From NCBI GenBank assembly GCA_009760855.2, contig WPIO01000022.1, positions 262,001 through 326,000 of the forward strand: a DNA stretch of 64,000 nucleotides, read 5' to 3'. Both the position numbers and the translations under genes were made by a program. This DNA is from Cristatella mucedo (Eukaryota; Bryozoa; Phylactolaemata; Cristatellidae). The notes beneath the pieces are model-generated. The model made no database searches and was not told the origin of the DNA. It worked only from the letters and a program-made list of their open reading frames with translations. Shown in pieces: positions 1 to 16,579 of this stretch (position 1 is its first letter; the number at the start of each line of letters is the position of its first letter).

Positions 1-1000
1 CTCTTGGGTCGACGGAGAAACGACGACGATGCGTAGCAACCCTCACCTCGCTCAGCCGAATGGGGTGCGTGAGTGACCTTTTATCGGTCGCTTAATGAGG
101 GCGAAATAGTTCTGGAAATGGATTTTTGGATCGAGCAAGTGGACGGAGGCTATGAAATTCATCGAAAATGCGATCCTGCTGAAGCAGCGAAAGTCTTCGA
201 CCAAGACACGCTTTTATAAGTACGCTACACATTACTCGGATTGCTTCCTCTGAACGGTATTCGGTCTGCACCTGTTCCCTTGTTTTTTCCTTCCGTGGTC
301 GCAATGAATTCGTTTTAGACCACAACGAACTGGGTTCGTTAAGTCGTTATTTGTTCGAGGGTGTTGAATCAGCAGACCTTTACTTTTTCCTTTTTATTGG
401 ACTGGACGTTGGCTGTTATAAGCTTACAATTAGTCTTCCCGAAACTGCCGTACTAACTGTAATGCACAATAGGCAATCCTTTGCTAATCGAGTGGTGTTG
501 TTAGCAGTCCTTTTTCGACACTGCTCGACAGACCACCAAAACTCCATACTTATCATAAAAACTCTACACACATACATGCACAACTCCGTACACGTGGGGC
601 TGCTGCTCGTGCCGCATTTGCTACGGTCAACCGCCACAACCGCAGGTCTCTCAGTACAAACTCGAGTGCACGTGAGACCGGTGAGGCTTGGAGACGTCCC
701 ATTCGCTAGCCAGTGTTTCTGATCCGGACATGCTTCCCGACCGCATTTGTCGCACCGTTATTCTTCACTTGTCAATAGAGTTCCTGGTATCTTCTTGAAC
801 TGTCGTTGGCTGACAGCACCACTACCTTGTGCTCGCGTTCACGTAAACGCTACTGTGCGCTTTAGAAAGCATTAAGACAGAGGAAGAGAGGATTCTCGTG
901 GGGCAGCTCATAGAGCAAAAAATACAGATCGTAGAGGAACGACACCGACTTCTCTGGTCACTCGATGACGAGCGACTACGGTAAGACCGCCACACGCACG
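1..1000. other. No supported gene
   Basis: Only short, compositionally ordinary open frames occur here. I see no splice-consistent exon, RNA gene or recognisable transposon. Confidence 0.4.
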
Positions 1001-1028
1001 CACGTAGTGAGGAGGACTCGGATGAACT

Positions 1029-1136
1029 GTCTCTCTCCCCCTCTCTCTCCCCCTCTTGTCTCTCACTCTCTCTTTCTCTCTGTCTCTCACTCTCTCTTTC
1101 TCCCTCTCTCTCCCCTTCTGTCTCTCACTCTCTCTT

Positions 1137-1172
<36 letters not shown>
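1029..1172. repeat. Imperfect CT/GA microsatellite
   Basis: The stretch is a run of CTCT units interrupted by CCC, TGT and CAC variants. The long open frames across it (Ser/Leu on one strand, Arg/Glu on the other) are repeat artefacts. Confidence 0.95.
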
Positions 1173-1174
<2 letters not shown>

Positions 1175-2090
1175 GAGTGACTCCTTGTCGGCACTGGCTT
1201 TTGCTGGCCGTACACGTGTGCAGTGGGGCCTCGAATCTCGGGGCAACGTCAGCGCATGCACTGGTGCGTGGGAGCAGTTGAAGTCTGGAAAAGGGCCGCT
1301 CAGAAATCCCCTCTGCCCCGCCGCTTCTCGCGGCGGCGGCGGCGGTTTCGGCACCGCTGTGCTTTGCAGGCAGACGGAAGAGGATGCCGGTCTACTGACA
1401 TTGCTGTCCGACGAGCCCGAGTGGCAACAGCCGCAAGCTGTCCGCTGCGGCAGTCGCAAGCCGTCGAAACGACTGAAGAAAGTCACGGGGAAAATCTTGT
1501 CTGTGCTGAAAGGAGAGAAGCGCGGCAAGCAAGCGTGACAGCAGATCGGCCGCGAGCCAGGCCGCGAGCCAGGAGCCGCGAGCGGACCCCGTCGGTCGAG
1601 CAGGCAGCCAGCGCGTCTGTCTGGCCTGGATTTCTTTTCGTCATTAATCTGTGGCCTCCACTACCTGCCCCGTCAGCCTGGGCTCGCTTCTGCCGCCGCT
1701 GTAGGGCACTGACCTGGCTGCGTGCAGGCGACAGGTGTAACTGAACGACTCTGCCAGCCGTTCGACGACTGCCTACAGCGCTGCAAGCCAACTAGAGCTG
1801 CAGCTGCGCTATAGGCAGCGGTAGTAGCTCGATCGGCAAGCGACTCGGCTCTCCGGTCGCTGGTCGTCGCTTTTGTTTTTACTGTACTGCCTGTCCAGCT
1901 GCGCTTGCTACATTTAACGGAAATTTCTGCTGTACGATACCGCGGATTTCCGATTGTCCGCCATCCTCGAGCTCTACGATTTAATCGAGAGTAATTGAGA
2001 AAACTATGCACTGCAATTCTTTATATTGCTTTTCGTGTGCATAGCCATTTCGGTGCCCCTTCTCCATCGTATGCATCAATCACCTAGCCT
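1175..2090. other. GC-rich stretch without a supported gene
   Basis: The stretch is GC-rich with overlapping open frames on both strands, none of which shows a recognisable domain. A promoter or first exon of something outside my recognition is possible. Confidence 0.3.
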
Positions 2091-2092
<2 letters not shown>

Positions 2093-2172
<80 letters not shown>

Positions 2173-2186
2173 CTCTCTTTCTCTCT
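2093..2186. repeat. CT/GA microsatellite
   Basis: A nearly pure CT dinucleotide run of about 94 bases, with a few CG and TT interruptions at its right end. Confidence 0.97.
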
Positions 2187-2749
2187 GGCTGGACGAATCG
2201 CAAAAATCGTGTTGCCAATCCGACGGTCAGAAAACAGTCGTCGCCTGTCGTGATAAGAGGAGTGCACTTTTTTATTGTATAATAGCTCAGCCTTTATGTA
2301 ATGAACAGTTGCCATAGCAATTGACGTTGTGGTTGAATCTCGTGGCGGATATCGAGGTGGGTGTATTCAGTTTTAGCCGACCTCTGTTGGCTGCAGCAAT
2401 AAAGATGCAATATATCTATGCGTCAGCAACTTCTTTATTTGTCTTTTACCTTCAGTATAAGTGTTGCCTTGGAGACAGCTCAATCTTCTATTCGATTCGG
2501 TGTTTTCATCCTATTGTGAGATTGAGTTCGCCGTTTGAGATCTTACTTGCTCCCATTTGTGATTGCCTTAGCAATGAAGGCTTGTTCCAACTCCTAAGAC
2601 GGCCGGGCGTATGCTCTCTATATGGAGTAATAGTAGGACATGTCAGAAGACCCTACTACCTCTTACTGGTTCAGAAGATTCGAATAGCCCTTAGAGACGT
2701 GTCACATTCTCTAATTGCCTCAAATTACTGTGGTATGGGTTATATGTAA

Positions 2750-2945
2750 ATGTATTATATGGGTTATATGAAAAGTGGGTAAAGTGGTAGTGGTGTAAAG
2801 TGGCGTAAAAGTGGTGTAAAGTAAAAGTAAAAGTGGTGTAAAGTGGTGCCATGGGTTATGTGTGAAGTGCCTAGAAATGGATTTTGTTCTTCGAGGATGC
2901 TATACAAATTTATTATTATTATTATTCTTATTACTATGGGTCGTG
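2750..2945 (+). mobile_element. Diverged LINE/SINE 3-prime tail with TTA repeat
   Basis: A segment reading GTGCCTAGAAATGG, then GTTCTTCGAGG, then GCTATACAAA runs into TTATTATTATT. It matches the order of the LINE A tail elsewhere in the window (AAAGCGCC, AGAGATTAAGTTCTCT, GGCGCTTT, TTA repeat) but with many changes. A local GTGGTGTAAA simple repeat lies just upstream at about 2775-2850. Confidence 0.35.
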
Positions 2946-3193
2946 CGACATTCGCCGATTGCTTCAGAGTAAGCCGGTAGCGCTATGGGTTGTGCCACGC
3001 TCGCTGGGTGCTCGGTATGAGCCAGGAAGCGGGCCATCCTGGCTCATTCTCTCAGGCACTTGGGATAAAACTGGTTAAAGACAATCGTGGCCACGGCCAA
3101 CGCGTGGCGTTGAGCGGCAATCAAAATAGTTTTTTCTTTTGAAGATGCACAGCGGCCGAAGGCCTTACGAATGGAAGCCAAAAAAGGTTTCGC

Positions 3194-3248
3194 ACGATCG
3201 ATTCGAGCACGATCGATTCGAGCACGATCGATTCGAGCACGATCGATC
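3194..3248. repeat. 15-bp tandem repeat, about 3.6 copies
   Basis: The unit GATCGATTCGAGCAC is repeated head to tail almost without change. Open frames through it read a repeated Arg-Ala-Arg-Ile-Asp and are repeat artefacts. Confidence 0.9.
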
Positions 3249-3587
3249 TCGTTCTCACGTGTCCTCTTGCTAAGCGTGCACCGAGACGTTTTCGGCCCCA
3301 ACAGTGGCCTACACCCGTCAAATAAAGTAAATTGGTGCTAGCTTTTCACTCATCAAAGCGACGGGCACCTCCCTTTTTATCGAGGGGGTTGCGTAACCCG
3401 ATATTCTTGCCACTTGCGATCCATCATGGATATTCTCGAGTGTTACTATCGTTGCAGAACATTTGCCGTAAATACGATGGAATTGCTGAAACTGGCATGA
3501 ATACATACGAACTAAAAACCAAGGACACTATGTTTGCATGAGTAAATGTAACTTATAGAAAGGTGAACATTGTACAACAATGAAGAG

Positions 3588-3900
3588 GTAATAATAATAA
3601 TAATGCACTTGATAAAGCGCCCTCAGAGAACTCAATCTCTCTCTAGGCACTTTACATTTGCTGCAAAGGGAAATGCAATTGAATGGTGAGTAATATCATG
3701 CTTGATAAACAAACAAAATGAATAACCTGGTTAGGGGTGACATGCACAGAGTCAGCATGCAAATGTGGTTAGTGGCTGCATGCACAGTGTCAGCACGCAT
3801 AAGCACATCATGGACGAATCACAGGGACCCACTAAATGCAGTCCTAAATAGGTGTTTTTAAGTTCTTGAGGTCAGAATTATTGTCAGCCAAACCACTGAG
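3588..3900 (-). mobile_element. LINE A (L2/CR1 clade) 3-prime fragment
   Basis: On the minus strand this ends in the family A hairpin (AAAGTGCC ... GGGCGCTTT) followed by TTA repeats, which appear as AATAATAATAAT on the plus strand. It also carries the family-specific stretch containing CATGTCACCCCTAACC. Only the 3-prime untranslated end and the last few codons remain, so it is a typical 5-prime truncated insertion. Confidence 0.8.
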
Positions 3901-3924
3901 TTTCTTTAAGGTAGAGATGTCACG

Positions 3925-5220
3925 GTCAAATAATAATAATAATAATAGTATGAATAATAATAATAAATTGTACAGTGCCCTAAGAGAGCTTAATAATAAT
4001 AATAATAATGCACTTGATAAAGCGTCCTCAGAGAACTCAATCTCTTTCCAGGCGCTTTACATTTGCTGCAAAGGGAAATGCAATTGCTTAACCTTTTTCT
4101 AGGCACTTTACGAATACTGTAAAGGAGGCATGACGATGTGCTTAGTGATAACATGCACTGTGTTAGTACGCATTAGCACACAGAGAGTATGTTACAAGGT
4201 CCCAGCAAATACTGTGAGGAACAGATGCCATTTTAGCTTTTTTTTTAATGTCGTCGAGTCAAGGGTTGTCGTGACGTCAGTCGGGAGTGAGTTTCAGGCT
4301 TTGGGAGCATACCAACCTTAAGTTACAGTCTCTATAGGATTTGAGGTTGATTGGTGAGCCGTGATGGCACACTGGGTAAAGTGGTTGCTTTTCACGACCT
4401 CGGTCCCGAGGTCGTGGGTTCGAATCCTGTGGTGAGCGATCATGTATTGCCGCTGCGAGCGCTGGCGATCGAGCCGTGAAGGCTCTTCTTCTACTTCTAT
4501 ACAAAAGAGAGAGAGAGAGAGAGAGAGAGGCTGCTAAGTCAGCCAGCATTCTTGTCGTCGCACCGGTAGATTACTGGAATCATAAGAGTGGTTGCTCCAA
4601 TGCCTCACCTTATCGGAGAGTGGTTCTGATAAGTAGGCTGGAGTCAGAGATTGAAGGGACCTGAAAGGGATTGACAAAACGTTGACGTCGATGCACTGCC
4701 AAATGGGGAGCCAGTGCAGGTCGGCAAGAAGTGGTGCGATGTGGCAACTGCGACGCGCACGACATACTTGCCCAGCTTCGGAGTTTAGCACCGACTGTAA
4801 TCGCCTGATTGCACAGGCCGGAAGACCTTCAATCAGTAAGGGGCAGAAGTCGAGACGGGGTGTCATAAATGCATAGACTAACTTGGATGCCCTGTCTAAG
4901 CAGGCTCAACTTTTTGCAATGTTACGTAGCTGAAAGTATGCAGACTTAGCTGTGGAGCTGATGCGGTCGTCTATTGATAGGTCTCTTTGGAACAGGACGC
5001 CAAGACTTCGTGCTGCCGCTACAAGAGATAAGCTTGCTGGCCGAACCGCTTTTGAGCGTTTAGCTTACCGATTTCTGAGTGACGCAAGGTTTTCCAATGA
5101 CTATCAAGTAGGCTGCCATCCAAGTGCAAACGTCAGCATGTGCATTGTCACCAAAAGAGATTTTGAGAGTTTGATAGTTTGCTTGCGTCATCTGCGGGTC
5201 ATCATCTGCATGGGAGAGAA
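3925..5220 (-). mobile_element. LINE A copy, truncated and interrupted by a SINE
   Basis: Read on the minus strand, this covers the C-terminal part of the LINE protein and its 3-prime tail. Residues such as LPACAIRRLQ and HITPLL-like ADLHWLP are recognisable in 4534-4866, but with frameshifts. The 3-prime hairpin and TTA repeat lie near 3990-4060, with a second short TTA-flanked piece at 3928-3990. A tRNA-derived SINE (4352-4552) splits the coding remnant. The copy is dead. Confidence 0.75.
4352..4552 (+). mobile_element. tRNA-derived SINE, type 1
   Basis: The head has an A-box-like TGGCACACTGGGT and a clear B box, GGGTTCGAATCC, the internal RNA polymerase III promoter layout. The body ends CTATACAAAAG, a GA run, then GGCTGCTAAGTCAGCCAGCATT. 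The same body and end occur at 32515-32690 and in part at 40985-41070, which defines the family. In this copy the AAGAGG before the end has expanded into a GA microsatellite. It lies inside a LINE A copy. Confidence 0.8.
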
Positions 5221-5239
5221 AAGCTACTAGAGTGCTCGC

Positions 5240-5960
5240 TTGGCGATTGCATCGGCGGAAGAGGAAGAGTTGCAGGAACTCGGGCCAAACTTGCAGACCC
5301 GTCCCGATAATATTTCAATTCACTTGGTAGCCGTTTCCCGTGGACTGCTTTCAGCCGCAGAGTCTCGTGGCTGCAAAGCAGGCCCGTCCTGCTGGTCTGG
5401 TGCCGTCCGGCTGGTAGTGCCTGTGAGCAACAACGACAGAACCCGGCGGCGCGACCTGTTTCTGCGTTAACTTATGCTGAGAGACTAAAATCAAACGAAA
5501 TTCTCAAAAGGTACTGGGCAGTGGCGTCTGCAAGCCTCTCGATTGTGCATGCGTTGAGGCTTCTTGGCGGACAGCGATTCAGTAGCGGTCGGGTACGTTT
5601 CGCCGACAGCCGGCTGAACGGCGGCAGTCCATGCTCCAGAAACACGGCCGATTTCCAAAGCGGCGAAGGAAGTTTGACTTTTCCTGAGGCGTCAGTCGAT
5701 TTTGCCGTTACAGCCAGCTGCTTTTTTGGCAGCCAGTAGCGTCGCGCTATTGGGGGGAAATGTCCGGGGCAAGTCCGGGGGGGGGGAATGTCCGTACCCC
5801 GCCTTGCACTACACAGTCCATTTGAGTAGTCTATCACAAAAACTGTACTTTCATGTTCTCTCAATGAACTACTGATAAGCCAATCAGATCAATCAGAAAA
5901 AACCAGCAGTCTAAAGGTGCAAACAATCGCGGTACTCCGCACAACGCATATTAGTATATT
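5240..5960. other. No supported gene
   Basis: Short open frames on both strands show no recognisable domain. A G-rich motif (GGGGAAATGTCCGGGG and GGGGGGAATGTCCG) at 5754-5797 recurs on the far side of the adjacent telomere-like array. Confidence 0.35.
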
Positions 5961-5969
5961 TAGGTATAT

Positions 5970-6316
5970 AAACCCTAAACCCTAAACGCTAAACGCTAAT
6001 GCATTAACCCTAAACCCTAAGCGCTAAACGCTAAACCCTAAACGCTAAACGCTAAACCATCAACCGTCAACGCTCAACCTTAAACCCGAAACGCTAAACG
6101 CTAAACCCTCAACTCTCAACCCTCAACGTTCATCCCTCAACCCTAAATCCTAAACGCTAAACGCTGAACTCCAAACGCTAAACCCTAACCCTCAACCCTA
6201 AATCCTAGACCCTAAGCGCTACACGATAAACCCTAAACACTAAACGCTAAACCATCAACCCTCAACGCTCAACGCTCAACCCTAAACCCTAAAACTCTTA
6301 AAACCCTAAAACTCTA
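5970..6316. repeat. Degenerate telomere-like array (CCCTAAA / CGCTAAA)
   Basis: About 345 bases of 7-bp units, mostly CCCTAAA and CGCTAAA with CCCTCAA, CGCTCAA and CATCAAC variants. CCCTAAA is the plant-type telomere unit rather than the animal TTAGGG unit. The array is interstitial and degenerate, so it is a satellite or an old insertion, not a chromosome end. Confidence 0.9.
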
Positions 6317-6666
6317 TCTAGTACTATGCCCTCACAGAAATGTCTTATCCCGGGGGAATGTCCGGGGGGGGAGTTCGGGGAATGTCCCGCCGCAGGGTGT
6401 CCTGAATAGCGCAGTGTAGAACTTAGCGGCCATCGTTGCGTCAGAAGCAGGGGCGCCGCTCCACCTCACGTCGCACACGCTTACCGCCTGGCTTGGCTGC
6501 GGTCGACGCCAGGTTTGCCACAACTAGTCTTGTTTATGCGGTCGTTCAAAACCGCAGTGCCACCCCTACCTCCGCCGCACCGCCCATTCCCGCCGGCCGC
6601 ATCCGTTCCGTCGCGGCGCCGCTGCGGCAGCGATACGGACGCATCGCTTCACCTGCCAAAGGCGTA

Positions 6667-6720
6667 ATGAAACGCAGAGTGCTGCCGCTGATCGCGACTT
6701 TCGTAGTTGACCGGTGCAAG
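6667..6720 (+). CDS. Possible first coding exon (signal peptide) of the WBP1-like gene
   Basis: The ATG at 6667 opens MKRRVLPLIATFVVDRCK, and AAG|GTAATC at 6720/6721 is a usable donor (phase 0). A basic start followed by a hydrophobic run suits a short signal peptide, and the next recognisable gene is the WBP1-like one. A connecting exon that changes phase from 0 to 1 before 7230 has not been found, so the link is inferred. CpG-rich sequence around it (6400-6800) would suit a promoter. Confidence 0.3.
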
Positions 6721-7013
6721 GTAATCGCCTAGAGGGAGGGACGAAAGCCGCGGGTGACGCACGAGAGGCACGAGGGAGGAAGTCGCTTAGCCGCGGCAGG
6801 CCGTTTGCAGCGAGCCGATATAGTGCCGACTATCGCTTGCATTCTCAAGACTACTGCGCCGAGGACGTCGTTTGCTTCGGTAGGTGGCTGCTGCTTACAT
6901 GGCAATTGGTCTCCCATAAGAAAGACACAAGTTGGGGTAGCGAGCATGTTCGGCCGAGCGATTTCGCGTAGGACGACGAAAAGCCGGACTGCAACTCATT
7001 CAGCGCCGCCGTG

Positions 7014-7023
7014 CTGGTGCTGG

Positions 7024-7091
<68 letters not shown>

Positions 7092-7103
7092 CTGCTGCTG
7101 CTG
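7014..7103. repeat. CTG/CAG trinucleotide repeat
   Basis: About thirty CTG units with a few GTG interruptions. It lies about 125 bases before a cysteine-rich WBP1-like exon. In one plus-strand frame it reads poly-leucine, but I see no ATG for that frame. Confidence 0.97.
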
Positions 7104-7229
7104 CCCGTCGGTCGAGTTTCGCTACTGGCTGAGCGCCTTGAGGCGATAACTCTTTTGACTAGCGGGCATCCGTCCGTACGCATGTTCGACGCGCTTTCTC
7201 ACTAATATCAAGGCGCTCTTTTCTTGTAG

Positions 7230-15001
<7,772 letters not shown>

Positions 15002-16579
15002 CGGCTGTGCGATCGCGTGGCGATAACTCCTCGCTCGAACGCGCCACGCCCGCCGCCACCGTCGCCGAGGAAGTGGACGCTACTTCCAACTGCCGCCGGC
15101 TAACGCTGGCGCTAGGCGGCGCTCATTCCGCTCTTCAACATTGATGAAGTCGCACGCGGCCGCAGTTAAAATCACGGCCGCAGTTAAAAACAATACATAA
15201 CATGAAGGGAAGACTTGAGACGCCGAAACTAGCTGCCCGCACGCTATCCCGAGCGGCGCCGCGACAGCGGCGGCGAGCGTGCGGCGCCCGCGACAGCGGC
15301 GGCGCTCGCCACGCAAGCGACCGCCCGAGTTCGCGGATGCTGCGCAAGCGGAGAGAGGAAGCTCACCGCCGAGGACTCGCTCGCCCGGGCGTGAACGCTT
15401 CGCGAGGCTGCACCGGCGCTCATTTGTGGGTGCGCCTTCTCGCCGCAAGCGCGCTGCATAAGCGAGCGAAGGAGATGCAGGCGGATTGTACACGGATTTG
15501 GCGCGCGGCACCGGTGTGTGCGCCGTCGATAATCGGCCCGGCCAATAGTCCGGCTTCGAGTAAAGGGCGGGAACCCCAGAGGTGAACGGCCGCAGCTATA
15601 ATCCACAAAGTGCGGCGTGTGGGTAAGTCCACAATATGCATCGATGTCCCGAGGAGGAATCTCGAGAAAAATGCGGTTTTTCTGGTTTAGGAGTCAAAAC
15701 CACGTTATCAAGTACTGAGAAATGCCGCCGTTTAGGATGCGGGAATTTCTGCGCCGCTGCTTGAAAGGGTTGCAATACGGGTTATTTGTAACTTCCCGCC
15801 GCGAAAGGTGCGTCAAGTTTGTTGGCGCGACTGGGTACCGGATAAGCTCACGGTTTTTAATAGCGAAGGTGCACTTTAACATCTGAGTCGGATGGCGCGC
15901 GCCAAGTAGCACGGCGCGGGACGGCCGATGCGGAAGCTGACGTGCGCACCCCCGAGAAGCAAATGGACGCGTAAATTCCTCACAGCGAGCGCGCGCTTCC
16001 GTATGCCGCCCAGCGTTTCCGCTGGGGCGCCGAGTCGCTGGACTCGCGTCCGGCCACGGCGTCGTCGTAGCGGAAAGGCGACGCTATCTATCTCACGCAT
16101 GGCGATTCGCTGCTAAACGCACGGGGATGCTGCAGGGCCGTCAGCGGCCGCCGTTTCAGCCCATCGATGCGCAGCCACGAGTGGCTGCAGCGTGGGACGC
16201 CGGGGACCCGCGGAGCTGCGACGACGCCGCCGGCGGCGCCAGGATTAACCGGGATTAACCCTCAGCCGGCACGGGTCCGGGTGGGAGGGGCCTCGCGCCC
16301 TGACCCTGACCCGCTCGGCTGTTGCCCACCACCGGGTCAGGGCGCGAGGCCCCCGGCGATGGGGGGGCGGAGGGAGGACGCCGACAGCTGGCGTCGTCAT
16401 TTGTCGCCGCATCGCTGCCAGCGTCGGGCGCGGTCGCAAATCCAAAGGACGATCAGCAGCTCGCTCGCCGCGCTCCGCCGCGGCGCAAGTCCGATCGCCT
16501 CCGCCGTCGCGTAGCTCGCAGCGGCAGACACTCGAAGCCGCGGCGGCGGCGACTGGCATGCGTCGCGTCGATTGTGCAA
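15002..16579. other. GC-rich region: WBP1-like 3-prime UTR and TRIM-NHL promoter/5-prime UTR
   Basis: This is CpG-dense sequence with many overlapping open frames on both strands, none recognisable. It separates the stop of the WBP1-like gene from the first in-frame ATG of the TRIM-NHL gene. The reading frame stays open for 86 codons upstream of that ATG but contains no other ATG. A directly repeated GGGATTAACC occurs at 16240-16260. Confidence 0.4.

Noticed and set aside
908-1538. Long open frames on both strands across the CT repeat
   Set aside because: They are Ser/Leu or Arg/Glu runs created by the dinucleotide repeat; the flanks show no domain or splice support.
4380-4450. A functional tRNA gene
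   Set aside because: It has a B box but no cloverleaf that pairs throughout, and the same sequence recurs as part of a longer dispersed SINE.
16322-16579. Upstream 86-codon extension of the TRIM-NHL frame
   Set aside because: It contains no ATG and no recognisable sequence. The first ATG at 16580 is in good context and is followed shortly by the RING finger.
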